Assembly (NCBI RefSeq): GCF_031458325.1
Contig: NZ_JAVDYG010000001.1
Span: 372,001 to 436,000, forward strand
Direction: 5' to 3'
Source of the DNA: Nocardioides marmoribigeumensis
GTDB lineage: Bacteria; Actinomycetota; Actinomycetes; Propionibacteriales; Nocardioidaceae
DNA: 64,000 bases
In this document: piece by piece, positions 29,103 through 37,850 of the stretch
Layout: each line of letters begins with the position of its first letter
Position numbering within the stretch: position 1 is the stretch's first letter
Translations under genes and position numbers: made by a program
The notes under the pieces: model-generated
The model's database searches: none
Seen by the model: only the letters and a program-made list of their open reading frames with translations
What the model was told of the DNA's origin: nothing

Positions 29103-30979
29103 GCGAGGCTCCCGCACCTGCAGCCCGGGTCCGGCTGGACTTCCGGGTGCACGAGGCCGCCTCCGGCCCGGCTGCGGGCGAGGTGCGGGAGCGCGACGTG
29201 CGGGTCCCCCCGGGAGTCGCGGTCTTCGACGCCGCGTCGTGGAACGGCATCGCGATCGACTCCACCTGCGGGGGCCACGGCACCTGCCACAAGTGCAAGG
29301 TGCGGATCACCGACGCGGAGGACGTCGAGGTCACCCGCCACGACGCCAAGACGTTCTCGGCCGAGGAGCTCGCCGACGGGTGGCGGCTGGCCTGCCTGGT
29401 GAGGGCGCAGCGTGACCTGCGGGTCGACGTACCCCCGCTCGTGACGCGGCCCAAGGCCGCGACCGTCGGCGTGGGCCGGCAGGTGATCCTGCGGCCGGCG
29501 GTGCAGAAGCGCTACGTCGAGCTCGACGAGCCGACGCTGTCGGACCAGCGCACCGACCTCGAGCGCCTGCTCGGCGCGCTCGACGACCTCGACGTCACCG
29601 TCGACCTGCCCGTGCTGCGCCGGCTGCCCGGGGAGCTGAGACGCCACGACTTCAAGGTGACCGCGGTCGTCGACGACACCTCGCTGGTCGACGTCGAGGG
29701 CGGCGACACCACGGCGGTGTGCCACGGCATCGCCTTCGACCTCGGCACGACGACCGTGGTCGCCACGCTGCTCGACCTCACCACCGGCACCCCCAAGGCG
29801 GTCGCGTCGCGGCTCAACGCGCAGCAGCCGTTCGGCGCCGACGTGATCACGCGCATCAGCGCGACGATGATGGACCCCGACGCGCTGGACCGGTTGCGCG
29901 CCCTCGCCGCCGAGACGCTCGACGCGCTCGCGCAGGAGGTCTGCAAGGACGCCGGGGTCGACCCCGAGCACGTCTACGAGGTCGCGCTCGCGGGCAACGC
30001 CACGATGACCGCGCTGGCCCTGGGCATCGACCCGGAGCCGCTCGGGGTCGCGCCGTTCGTGATGTCGACCGCCCACCCGCCGGTGGTGCTCGCCTCCGAC
30101 CTCGGCGTGGCCGTCCACCCCCGCGCCCGGGCGGTGCTGTTCCCGGCGCTCGGGGCCTACGTCGGCGGCGACATCGTCGCGGGCATGCTGGCGACGGGCA
30201 TGGACCGCGACAAGCGCACGCGCCTGTTCATCGACGTCGGCACCAACTGCGAGATCGTGCTCAGCGACGGAGACCGCATCGTGGCGACGGCCGCGCCCGC
30301 CGGGCCGGCGTTCGAGGGCGGGGCGATCCGCTCCGGCATGCGCGCCTCCGACGGCGCGATCGAGGTCGTCCGGCTCGCCGTCGACCCCAAGGCCGTCGAG
30401 GCGGTCACCCTCGGGGTCATCGGCGACGTCGCCCCCCGCGGCCTCTGCGGGTCGGGGCTGGTCGACGCGGTCGCCGAGCTGGTGCGGGTCGGGCTGCTCG
30501 ACGCCAGCGGCCGCTTCGTCACCGACGAGGTGGCGGCGCAGCGCGTCCCCCACCTGGCACCCCGACTGACCACGGTCGACCAGGAGCGGATCTTCCGCCT
30601 CGCCGACGACGTGGTCCTCTCCCAGCGCGACGTGCGCGAGCTGCAGTTCGCCAAGGCCGCGATCTCGACCGGGTGGACCCTGCTGCTCGAGGAGCTCGGG
30701 CTCGAGCCCGGCGACGTCCAGCAGGTGCTGCTCGCCGGATCGTTCGGCTCCTACATCTCCGCCGCCTCCGCCGTGCGCATCGGCCTGGTGCCGCCGCTAC
30801 CCGCGCTGCGCATCGTCTCCGCCGGCAACGTCGCCGGGGAGGGCGCCAAGATGGCGCTGCTCTCCGTGCGCGAGCGTGCCGGCGCCGTCGCGCTGCTCGA
30901 GGAGGTGACCTATGTCGAGCTCTCCGACCGCAGCGACTTCAACGACCGCTTCGTCGACCTCCTCGCCTTCCCCGTCTGA
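29099..30979 (+). CDS. RACE protein: ATP-dependent reductive activator of corrinoid enzymes (2Fe-2S + ASKHA)
   Basis: A 626-residue protein. The N-terminal [2Fe-2S] domain (residues ~10-110) has CGGHGTCHKCKV plus a later LACLV cysteine. A linker leads to an ASKHA ATPase part with FDLGTTTVVATLLDL, EVALAGNATMTALALG, RLFIDVGTNCEIVL and LLAGSFGSYISAASA. RACE proteins reduce inactive Co(II) cobalamin to Co(I) using ATP, repairing accidental oxidation. That would matter especially in an organism expected to live with O2. The GTG at 29099 overlaps the upstream stop. Confidence 0.93.
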   Translation: MSEAPAPAARVRLDFRVHEAASGPAAGEVRERDVRVPPGVAVFDAASWNGIAIDSTCGGHGTCHKCKVRITDAEDVEVTRHDAKTFSAEELADGWRLACLVRAQRDLRVDVPPLVTRPKAATVGVGRQVILRPAVQKRYVELDEPTLSDQRTDLERLLGALDDLDVTVDLPVLRRLPGELRRHDFKVTAVVDDTSLVDVEGGDTTAVCHGIAFDLGTTTVVATLLDLTTGTPKAVASRLNAQQPFGADVITRISATMMDPDALDRLRALAAETLDALAQEVCKDAGVDPEHVYEVALAGNATMTALALGIDPEPLGVAPFVMSTAHPPVVLASDLGVAVHPRARAVLFPALGAYVGGDIVAGMLATGMDRDKRTRLFIDVGTNCEIVLSDGDRIVATAAPAGPAFEGGAIRSGMRASDGAIEVVRLAVDPKAVEAVTLGVIGDVAPRGLCGSGLVDAVAELVRVGLLDASGRFVTDEVAAQRVPHLAPRLTTVDQERIFRLADDVVLSQRDVRELQFAKAAISTGWTLLLEELGLEPGDVQQVLLAGSFGSYISAASAVRIGLVPPLPALRIVSAGNVAGEGAKMALLSVRERAGAVALLEEVTYVELSDRSDFNDRFVDLLAFPV

Positions 30980-31592
30980 CCTGCCCGAGGTCGCGGTCAT
31001 CGCGTGCGGGGCGATCGCGCAGCACTGCGCCGAGGCCGCGCAGCGCCACGGCTGGCCCGTGCGCGTCCACCCGCTCCCCCCGCTGCTGCACAACCGCCCC
31101 GAGCGCATCGCCGGCGAGGTGGCCGCCCTCGCGACGAGGCTGCTCGCCGAGGGACGTCGGGTCGCCGTGGGCTTCGCCGACTGCGGCACCTACGGCGCGC
31201 TCGACGAGGTCTGCGACGGTCTCGGGCTCGACCGGCTGCCCGGGCTGCACTGCTACGACCTCTACGCCGGGGCCGAGCGCGTGCGCGCGACGTTCGAGGA
31301 GCAGCCCGGCACCTACGTCCTCACCGACTTCCTGGTCCGGTCCTTCGACCGCACGGTCGTCACCGAGCTCGGGCTCGACCGGCACCCCGAGCTCCGCGAG
31401 GCCTACTTCGCCCACTACACGCGCGTCGTGTGGCTGGCCCAGCACCCGACCCCGGAGCTCGAGCAGCTCGCCGCGCGGGCGGCCGCGACCCTCGGCCTGC
31501 CGCTCACCACCGTCCCGACCGGCCTGGTGCTGCTCGAGGAGGCCCTCGCCGGCCTGCTCGACGCACCCGTCCCGGCCACCCACGTCGTCTAG
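30912..31592 (+). CDS. DUF1638 family protein
   Basis: A 226-residue protein. After a Ser/Thr-rich N-terminus comes the DUF1638 core: EVAVIACGAIAQHCAEAA, PLLHNRPERIAGEVAAL, VGFADCGTYGALDEVC, LHCYDLYAG and TDFLVRSFDRTV. Conserved Cys, His and Asp residues suggest a metal or cofactor site. The function is unknown; homologs are best known beside corrinoid methyltransferase genes of methylotrophic archaea and bacteria. The ATG at 30912 has GGAGGTG upstream but lies 68 nt inside the RACE gene, an unusually long overlap. Confidence 0.85.
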   Translation: MSSSPTAATSTTASSTSSPSPSDLPEVAVIACGAIAQHCAEAAQRHGWPVRVHPLPPLLHNRPERIAGEVAALATRLLAEGRRVAVGFADCGTYGALDEVCDGLGLDRLPGLHCYDLYAGAERVRATFEEQPGTYVLTDFLVRSFDRTVVTELGLDRHPELREAYFAHYTRVVWLAQHPTPELEQLAARAAATLGLPLTTVPTGLVLLEEALAGLLDAPVPATHVV

Positions 31593-31616
31593 CCACACCG
31601 CACACCTGGAGGAACC

Positions 31617-33308
31617 GTGCAGTCAGACCTCGCCATCGCCCGCTCCGCCGCCCTCAAGCCCCTCGACGAGGTGGCGGCCTCGATGGGGATCGGGCCGGAC
31701 CTCCTCGAGCCCTACGGCGAGAACGTCGCCAAGATCAAGCTCAAGGCCGTCGATGAGCTCGCCGACCGGCCGCCGGCGAAGTACGTCGTCGTCACCGCCA
31801 TCACCCCCACGCCGCTCGGCGAGGGCAAGACGACGACCACCGTCGGGCTCGGCCAGGCGTTCAAGCACATCGGCAAGCGGGCGACGATCGCCATCCGGCA
31901 GCCGTCGATGGGCCCGACGTTCGGCATCAAGGGCGGCGCGGCCGGCGGGGGCTGGTCGCAGGTGGTGCCGATGGAGCTGCTCAACCTGCACCTCACCGGC
32001 GACATGCACGCCGTGACCGCGGCCCACAACCTGCTCTCGGCGATGCTCGACAACTCGCTGCACCAGGGCAACCCGCACGACCTCGACCTCGACGCGATCA
32101 CCTGGCGCCGGGTGCTCGACGTCAACGACCGGGCGCTGCGCAACATCGTGGTGGGTCTCGGCGGCAAGGAGGACGGGGTCACCCGGCAGACCGGCTTCGA
32201 CATCACCGCGGCCTCTGAGGTGATGGCCGTCCTCGCTTTGTCCACCTCGTTGCAGGACCTGCGCCGCCGGCTCGGCCGCGTCGTCGTGGGCTACACCCGC
32301 GCCGGTGACCCGGTCACCGCCGAGGACCTGCAGGCGGCGGGCTCGATGGCGGTGATCATGCGCGAGGCGATCAAGCCCAACCTCCTGCAGACGCTGGAGA
32401 ACACGCCGGTCCTCGTGCACGCCGGGCCGTTCGGCAACATCGCGCACGGCAACTCCAGCGTCGTGGCGGACCTGATCGGCATCCGCGGCGGGGACTACCT
32501 GGTGACCGAGGCGGGCTTCGGCGCCGACATCGGCGGGGAGAAGTTCTTCAACATCAAGTGCCGCACCTCCGGGCTGCGGCCCGACGCCGCCGTGGTCGTC
32601 GCGACCGTCCGCGCGCTCAAGGCCCACTCGGGCCGCCACCGCGTGGTCGCCGGGCGGCCCCTGCCCGAGGCGATGCTGCAGGAGAACCCCGACGAGGTGC
32701 TCGAGGGAGCGGCCAACCTGGTCAAGCAGATCGACAACGTCCGGCTGCACGGCGTCTCCCCCGTCGTCGCGATCAACGCGTTCCCGGAGGACTTCGCCTC
32801 CGAGCACGAGGCGATCCGCCAGGTCGCCGAGCAGGCCGGTGCCCGGGTCGCGGTCTGCACCCACTTCAGCGACGGCGGCCGCGGCGCGATCGAGCTCGCC
32901 GAGGCCGTGGCGGAGGCGAGCGCGGAGCCGACGGACTTCCGCTTCCTCTACCCCGCCGCGGCGAGCCTGCGCGAGAAGATCGAGACGATCGCGGAGCGGG
33001 TGTACGGCGCGGACGGCGTCGACTACAGCCCGGCCGCGAGCCGCCAGCTCGACACCTACGAGCGCAACGGGTTCGGCGACCTGCCGGTCTGCATCGCCAA
33101 GACCCACCTCTCGATCTCCAGCGACCCGTCGCTCAAGGGCGCACCGACCGGCTGGCGCCTGCCGGTGCGCGAGGTGCGGGCCAACATCGGCGCGGGTTTC
33201 GTCTACCCGATCTGCGGAGACATGCGGACCATGCCCGGCCTTGGCACGCGTGCGGCGGCGATGTCGATCGACCTCGACGACGACGGCGAGATCGTGGGGC
33301 TGTCCTGA
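31617..33308 (+). CDS. fhs: formate-tetrahydrofolate ligase
   Basis: A 563-residue 10-formyl-THF synthetase. The P-loop is PTPLGEGKTTTTVGLGQA, followed by RQPSMGPTFGIKGGAAGGG, THF-side motifs NLHLTGDMHAV and FGNIAHGNSS, and the C-terminal GDMRTMPGLG. The enzyme is reversible. Placed after a demethylation system it should run towards formate + ATP, so that methyl oxidation yields ATP. The GTG at 31617 has GGAGG at 7 nt. It follows DUF1638 by 24 bp in the same operon. Confidence 0.96.
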   Translation: MQSDLAIARSAALKPLDEVAASMGIGPDLLEPYGENVAKIKLKAVDELADRPPAKYVVVTAITPTPLGEGKTTTTVGLGQAFKHIGKRATIAIRQPSMGPTFGIKGGAAGGGWSQVVPMELLNLHLTGDMHAVTAAHNLLSAMLDNSLHQGNPHDLDLDAITWRRVLDVNDRALRNIVVGLGGKEDGVTRQTGFDITAASEVMAVLALSTSLQDLRRRLGRVVVGYTRAGDPVTAEDLQAAGSMAVIMREAIKPNLLQTLENTPVLVHAGPFGNIAHGNSSVVADLIGIRGGDYLVTEAGFGADIGGEKFFNIKCRTSGLRPDAAVVVATVRALKAHSGRHRVVAGRPLPEAMLQENPDEVLEGAANLVKQIDNVRLHGVSPVVAINAFPEDFASEHEAIRQVAEQAGARVAVCTHFSDGGRGAIELAEAVAEASAEPTDFRFLYPAAASLREKIETIAERVYGADGVDYSPAASRQLDTYERNGFGDLPVCIAKTHLSISSDPSLKGAPTGWRLPVREVRANIGAGFVYPICGDMRTMPGLGTRAAAMSIDLDDDGEIVGLS

Positions 33309-33865
33309 CCGCGCCACTGGGTCCCTCCACCACCGTCGGCGAGCTCCTCGCGGCGGTCAGCGCCCCGACCCCGGCCCCGGGGGCGGGGGCGGTCGTCGCG
33401 GTGACCGCGGCTCTGGCCGCGTCACTGGCGGCGATGTCGGCCGGTTCCTCGTCGCGTGAGCTCCCCGACGCCGACGCCCTGGTGGCGCGGGCCGAGGAGG
33501 CCCGTGACCGGTTGCTGCCGCTGGCGCAGCAGGACGGCGAGGTCTACGCCGACGTGCTCACCGCACGGCGCCGGCCCGCCTCGCCGGACCGGGACGCCCC
33601 GCTGCGCGCAGCGCTGGAGCGCGCCAGCGAGGTGCCCCTGGAGCTGGCCCGCGCGGCTGCCGAGGTGGCGCAGGTCGCCGACCGGGTCGTGGCCGAGGGC
33701 AACCCGCACCTGCGGGGGGACGCCGAGACCGCCGGTCTGCTCGCCCGCACGGCCCTCACGGCCGCGGTCGGGCTGGTCGAGGCCAACCTGTCGAGGACGG
33801 ACCCCGACCACCCCAGCCTCGTCGAGGCCCGGAGTCTGGCCGCCCGGGTCAGCGCGACACGTTGA
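33305..33865 (+). CDS. cyclodeaminase-family protein, predicted methenyl-THF cyclohydrolase (FchA-like)
   Basis: About 186 residues of the FTCD_C/FchA helical family: TVGELLAAVSAPTPAPGAGAVVAV at the start, AALAASLAAMSAGSS, and helices ending VADRVVAEGNPHLRGDAETA (GNxxxxGDAxxA, conserved). FchA opens 5,10-methenyl-THF to 10-formyl-THF, the step before fhs in the oxidative direction. No ATG, GTG or TTG precedes the conserved N-terminus in this frame. The likely start is the CTG at 33305, which overlaps the fhs stop as CTGA, like the GTGA/ATGA overlaps elsewhere. Confidence 0.82.
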   Translation: MTAPLGPSTTVGELLAAVSAPTPAPGAGAVVAVTAALAASLAAMSAGSSSRELPDADALVARAEEARDRLLPLAQQDGEVYADVLTARRRPASPDRDAPLRAALERASEVPLELARAAAEVAQVADRVVAEGNPHLRGDAETAGLLARTALTAAVGLVEANLSRTDPDHPSLVEARSLAARVSATR

Positions 33866-34211
33866 CGGTCGGCACTCCCCCGCCCACACGCGCGATGACG
33901 GCGTACGACGGCTCGTCGGTGGGGTTGCTCTCCCGGTGGACGGTGAACGCCGGCACGTGGACGAAGTCGCCGGCCTCGGCGTCGATCCAGCCGTCGAGGC
34001 CGTCGTACTCCAGGCGCAGGATGCCGGAGACCACGTAGAGCGCGGTCTCGTTGAGGTCGTGGTGGTGCCAGCCGGAGATCGCACCGGGCTCGGTGCGGAC
34101 CTTGCCCGACCACAGCAGCGGCAGCTCGAAGGCGAGCTCGCGGTGCATGCCGGGCGTGGGGTCGGCGGGCAGCAGGTCGGTGGCGCGGATGACGCGGACG
34201 GGTTCGGGCAC
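33849..34211 (-). CDS. cupin domain protein
   Basis: A 120-residue single cupin. Motif 1 is SGWHHHDLNETALYVVSG with the His cluster, and motif 2 follows AGDFVHVPAFTVHRESNP, together giving the usual 2-His/Glu-plus-His metal site. Substrate and activity are unknown; a metabolite-binding or isomerase-like role is possible. The GTG at 34211 begins VPEPVRVIRATDLL. It lies 32 bp after the MetF homolog on the same strand. Its end overlaps the convergent cyclohydrolase gene. Confidence 0.85.
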   Translation of the reverse strand: MPEPVRVIRATDLLPADPTPGMHRELAFELPLLWSGKVRTEPGAISGWHHHDLNETALYVVSGILRLEYDGLDGWIDAEAGDFVHVPAFTVHRESNPTDEPSYAVIARVGGGVPTVNVSR

Positions 34212-34243
34212 GGGGCCAGTCAACTCCTCACCGCACGCGGGGG

Positions 34244-35113
34244 CTAGGCGACGGCCAGGCGTCCCAGCATCTCCTGGCGCCAGGCCTCGGTCTCGGCGAC
34301 CTGGTTGAAGGTGAAGACGTGCAGGCCCGCGACCAGGAGGTCGGGCTCCGAGGCCGTCCCGGCGCACTGCTCCAGGAACCGCTCGCCGGTGAACCCGCCC
34401 GGTGCGGCGAGGCGCGCGAGCGTGCCCTTGTGCTTGGTGAGGAAGCGCGTGGACTCCCCCACGCCGATCCTGGTCGCCATCGTGAGCAGCTTGGCGCGGT
34501 CGATGGGTCCGGGCACCCCGAGCAGCACCGGCATCGTCACGCCGCGCCGGCGCAGCCGGCGCACCCAGCTGTCGATGACCTCGGGGTCGAAGGTCAGGTT
34601 GCTCACGATGTGCGTTGCGTGGCGCCGCTTGTCCCACATCGACTGCACCGTCAAGTCGTCGTGGATCGTGGGGTGCGACTCGGGATAGCCGGTGATCCCG
34701 ACGTGGCCGAAGGGGTTGCCGATCGCGGTGAGGTCCTCGAGCAGGCTCAGGGCGTCGGGGTAGTCGCCCACCGGGTCGGCGTCCCCGCCCGGCACGAAGA
34801 CGTGGGTGATCCCGCCGTCCACCAGGCGCCGGGCGATCTCCGCCAGCTCGGCGCGGTCGTGCACCATCCGCGCGGCCAGGTGGGGCACGGCGACGTACCC
34901 CTCGGCCGCGAGGCGGAGGGAGAGCTCGAAGGTCGCCTCCAGGCCCTTGGACGCCGACGCGGTCACGGTGACGGGCGTGTGGTGGGGGACGTGCGCGCAG
35001 ACCTTGTCGTACGCCGTGCCGGTCGGCAGCACCTCGTAGCGGGCGTTCTCCAGCAGGCGCTTGACCGTCGCGGGCCGAGCGGCGCGACGGGGCCTCGTGT
35101 TGTTGCGCATCAT
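34244..35113 (-). CDS. metF: methylenetetrahydrofolate reductase homolog
   Basis: A 289-residue MTHFR-family flavoprotein: VTVTASASKGLEATFELSLRL, then VPHLAARMVHDRAELAEIARRL, ITHVFVPGGDAD, GITGYPESHP and a C-terminal GLHVFTFNQVAETEAWRQEML. In this setting it would oxidise 5-methyl-THF from the corrinoid system to 5,10-methylene-THF, the reverse of its biosynthetic role. The ATG at 35113 (or 35110) lies inside operator site D, so it is probably coregulated with the betaine genes. It is shorter and more divergent than canonical MetF. Confidence 0.87.
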   Translation of the reverse strand: MMRNNTRPRRAARPATVKRLLENARYEVLPTGTAYDKVCAHVPHHTPVTVTASASKGLEATFELSLRLAAEGYVAVPHLAARMVHDRAELAEIARRLVDGGITHVFVPGGDADPVGDYPDALSLLEDLTAIGNPFGHVGITGYPESHPTIHDDLTVQSMWDKRRHATHIVSNLTFDPEVIDSWVRRLRRRGVTMPVLLGVPGPIDRAKLLTMATRIGVGESTRFLTKHKGTLARLAAPGGFTGERFLEQCAGTASEPDLLVAGLHVFTFNQVAETEAWRQEMLGRLAVA

Positions 35114-35118
35114 GCAAC
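35102..35118. promoter_or_regulatory. IclR-type operator, site D (over metF start codon)
   Basis: GTTGCGCATCATGCAAC fits the GTTGC-N7-GCAAC pattern and contains the metF start codons. A similar second element, CGTCTTGCGCGAAC, starts 6 bp beyond it (35125), at nearly the same place as the conserved 14-mer of sites A and B. It also lies 108 bp from the divergent PIG-L gene and could control both. Confidence 0.7.
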
Positions 35119-35226
35119 CCGTTTCGTCTTGCGCGAACTTGCGTCCTCAGGCTAGTGCCCGCGCCACCCCCGCGCCAGACTGCGGAGCACCCCGTGTCGC
35201 CGCGCGCACCGTCCCGAAGGAGTCCC

Positions 35227-36000
35227 ATGACCTCACAGCCCGAGTCCGACGACCGCCCCGCCTACAAGCCCCTCCCCGAGGACTGGCGCAAGGCGGTCGC
35301 CATCGTCGCCCACCCCGACGACATGGAGTTCGGCGCCGCCGCGGCCGTGGCGCGCTGGACCCGCCAGGGCAAGGAGGTCGTCTACGTCATGGTGACCAGC
35401 GGCGAGGCCGGCATCGACGGCATCGAGCCCGAGGAGTGCCGCACGCTCCGCGAGCGCGAGCAGGTCGAGTCAGCCCGCATCGTCGGGGTCGACACCGTCG
35501 AGTTCCTCGGGTTCCCGGACGGGGTGGTGGAGTACGGCATCCCGCTGCGCAAGGCGATCTCCGAGGTCGTGCGCCGCCACCAGCCGGAGATCGTCATCAC
35601 CGGCAACTTCCGCGACACCTTCGGTCCGGGCGCGCTCAACCAGGCCGACCACATCGCCGTGGGCCGCGCGGTCATCGACGGGGTCCGCGACGCTGCCAAC
35701 CGCTGGATCCACACCGACCAGCTCTCCCAGGGCCTGGAGAAGTGGGGCGGGGTCTCCGCGGTCTGGGCGGCCGGCTCACCCGGGGCCAGGCACGCGGTCG
35801 ACACCACCGACACCTTCCAGCTCGGCGTCCTGTCCCTGCAGGCCCACCGTGCCTACATCGACGGGCTCGGCTGGGACGACTTCGACGAGGAGGAGATGCT
35901 CGAGGGCTTCTGCCGCCCGATCGGGAGCGCGATCGGCACGACGTACGGCACGTCCTTCGAGGTCTACTCGCTCACCTGGGGCGGCGACGAGGACGCCTGA
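35227..36000 (+). CDS. PIG-L family deacetylase
   Basis: A 257-residue LmbE/PIG-L zinc hydrolase. The metal motif is VAIVAHPDDMEFGAAAAV (AHPDDxE), with the second part MVTSGEAGIDGIEPEECRTLREREQ and a later His in QADHIAVGRAVIDGV. The family removes acetyl groups from GlcNAc-type compounds, for example in mycothiol synthesis. The substrate here is unknown. It is divergent from the metF homolog and shares its control region. The ATG at 35227 has GAAGGAG upstream. Confidence 0.92.
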   Translation: MTSQPESDDRPAYKPLPEDWRKAVAIVAHPDDMEFGAAAAVARWTRQGKEVVYVMVTSGEAGIDGIEPEECRTLREREQVESARIVGVDTVEFLGFPDGVVEYGIPLRKAISEVVRRHQPEIVITGNFRDTFGPGALNQADHIAVGRAVIDGVRDAANRWIHTDQLSQGLEKWGGVSAVWAAGSPGARHAVDTTDTFQLGVLSLQAHRAYIDGLGWDDFDEEEMLEGFCRPIGSAIGTTYGTSFEVYSLTWGGDEDA

Positions 36001-36003
36001 CCC

Positions 36004-36480
36004 TCAGCCCCACGGCAGGTGGCCGACGTAGTCGACGCCCCAGGCCAGGAAGCCGAACCGCACGAGCCGGCCGACCAGGCAGATCACGGTGAAGCCGAGG
36101 AACGAGTACGACGTCCGCGCCATCAGCACGGTCAGGAGGAGCAGCGGCGGCAGGCCGATCGAGGCCGAGGCGAGGAGCAGCAACGAGGCCAGCCAGGGTC
36201 CGCGCTCGACGGTCCGGTCCAGGCTCTCCTCGGCCTTGCGCAGCTGCTCCGCGAGGCGCCCACCCCCGCGGGGGAGCCGCAGCTCGTGGCGCACGACCGC
36301 GAACAGCGCGCACTTGCCGGCCGTGTGCCCGACGGCGAACAGCGCCGTCCCGGTCATCAGCGCCCAGGCGGTGTCCGCCCGGACGCTCCAGGCCGAGACG
36401 AGCAGCTCGGCGTTGGCGACCGGCCAGACCGCCGACAGCGCCCCCTGACCGAGCAGGCCCAACGCCTCCCAGAGGCTCAC
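36004..36480 (-). CDS. small integral membrane protein (VTT/YqaA-like)
   Basis: A 158-residue protein with about four hydrophobic segments. It starts VSLWEALGLLGQGALSAVWPVANAELLV, contains ALFAVGHTAGKCALFAVVRH, and ends with LLLASASIGLPPLLLLTVLMARTSYSFLGFTVICLVGRLVRF split over two helices. The pattern recalls SNARE-associated/VTT (DedA-like) YqaA proteins, of uncertain function in membrane homeostasis. The GTG start lies 4 bp after the stop of the upstream CDP-alcohol phosphatidyltransferase, so the two form an operon. Confidence 0.8.
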   Translation of the reverse strand: MSLWEALGLLGQGALSAVWPVANAELLVSAWSVRADTAWALMTGTALFAVGHTAGKCALFAVVRHELRLPRGGGRLAEQLRKAEESLDRTVERGPWLASLLLLASASIGLPPLLLLTVLMARTSYSFLGFTVICLVGRLVRFGFLAWGVDYVGHLPWG

Positions 36481-36484
36481 GAGC

Positions 36485-37090
36485 TCACGCCGGCGTCAGC
36501 ACCTGGCCTGCCCGCAGCCGGGACCACGACCAGGCCTTGATCGCGACGAGGGCGAGGAGGAACGGCGTCGAGACCCACCACGGCCCGAAGATCGCGAGCA
36601 GGCAGACCAGGGCCGAGTTGACCGTCTTGGCCAGCGGGCTCCAGTTGAAGCGGTAGACGGTGCGGTCGACCTCGTAGAAGCGGTTGTTGGTGTCGACCTC
36701 GAAGTCGACGAACCGCAGCGAGAGCCAGAAGTCGAGCACCATGAAGTTGAACAGGTAGAGCAGCACCGGCACGACCGGCGGCTGCAGCACGACGGTCGCG
36801 CCCGCCACCGCCAGGCAGATGCAGAACCGGTCGCACAACGTGTCCAGCAGCGCCCCACCGCGGGTCTCCTGGTCGAGCAGCCGCGCCACCAGGCCGTCGA
36901 GGCTGTCCCCGACCCAGTAGATCGCGAACGCCGCGACCATCCACTCGGTCCGGTCGTCGTGGGGCACGACGTCGGAGAGCACGAGGAACGAGATCACGCA
37001 GCTGACGATCGTGCGGACGAACGTGATCTGGTTGGGGATCGTGAAGGTCGTGTACCTGAAGCCGGGACGCACAAGCACACCCTCTCCCAT
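36485..37090 (-). CDS. CDP-alcohol phosphatidyltransferase family protein
   Basis: A 201-residue membrane enzyme with about six spans. The CDP-alcohol signature is intact: DSLDGLVAR, then eight residues, GALLDTLCD (D-x2-DG-x2-AR-x8-G-x3-D-x3-D). It would transfer a phosphatidyl group from CDP-diacylglycerol to an alcohol such as glycerol phosphate or inositol phosphate; the acceptor is unknown. The ATG at 37090 begins MGEGVLVRPGFRYTTFTIPN. It is divergent from the DUF5995 gene. Confidence 0.92.
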   Translation of the reverse strand: MGEGVLVRPGFRYTTFTIPNQITFVRTIVSCVISFLVLSDVVPHDDRTEWMVAAFAIYWVGDSLDGLVARLLDQETRGGALLDTLCDRFCICLAVAGATVVLQPPVVPVLLYLFNFMVLDFWLSLRFVDFEVDTNNRFYEVDRTVYRFNWSPLAKTVNSALVCLLAIFGPWWVSTPFLLALVAIKAWSWSRLRAGQVLTPA

Positions 37091-37138
37091 GACCTCGGCG
37101 TGCCCCGTACCGACCCACCGACGCGCCATACTCGGCGC

Positions 37139-37834
37139 GTGAGCCTGCCCACCACTGTCGACGAGGTCGTCGCGCGTCTCCGCGAGATCGACGAGGCCCT
37201 CCCCCACACCGACGGCGTGGCGGTCTTCAACCGGATGTACCTCACCGTCACCGAGCAGATCGCCGCCGTGATCGCCGACTCCACCCGTCGTACCGTCCGC
37301 TTCGAGGGCGCGGAGGCGATGAGCGACCTCGACGTCCGGTTCGCCAACCTGTGGCTCTCGGCGTACGACGCGGCGCACGCCGGGCGCGCCGTTCCGGCCG
37401 CGTGGCGGCCGCTGTTCGAGGCGCGCGGGGGCGGGCGGCTCCCGGTGCAGTACGCCGTCGCCGGCATGAACACCCACATCGAGCACGACCTGCCGATCGC
37501 CGTGGTCGGCACGTGCCAGGCCCGAGGGTTGTCGCCGTCGGACGTCCATGCGGACTACGAGGCCGTCAACGAGGTGCTCGCGTCGGTCGAGTCCGGGATC
37601 CGCCGGTCGTTCCTCGACCAGTGCCAGCGTGACGTCGACGACCGGGTCGGGCCCGTGGTCCACCTGGTCAGCACCTGGAACATCGACAAGGCGCGCGACC
37701 TGGCCTGGGTCACCGCCGAGACGATCTGGGAGCTGCGCCGCACCCGCTTCCTCGGCGAGCGCTTCCTCAGCGGGCTGGGCCACACCGTCGGCATGACGAC
37801 CCGCGCGCTCCTCACCCCCGTGCTCGCCGACTGA
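37139..37834 (+). CDS. DUF5995 family protein
   Basis: A 231-residue soluble, mainly helical protein: DGVAVFNRMYLTVTEQIAAVI, DLDVRFANLWLSAYDAA, VQYAVAGMNTHIEHDLPIAVV, FNxxYxxVT and NTHIxxDLP being the conserved DUF5995 features. The paired His/Asp in the NTHIEHDLP segment hints at metal binding, but no function is established. The GTG at 37139 begins VSLPTTVDEVVARL. It is monocistronic. Confidence 0.85.
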   Translation: MSLPTTVDEVVARLREIDEALPHTDGVAVFNRMYLTVTEQIAAVIADSTRRTVRFEGAEAMSDLDVRFANLWLSAYDAAHAGRAVPAAWRPLFEARGGGRLPVQYAVAGMNTHIEHDLPIAVVGTCQARGLSPSDVHADYEAVNEVLASVESGIRRSFLDQCQRDVDDRVGPVVHLVSTWNIDKARDLAWVTAETIWELRRTRFLGERFLSGLGHTVGMTTRALLTPVLAD

Positions 37835-37850
37835 CCGACGACGGCCAGCC

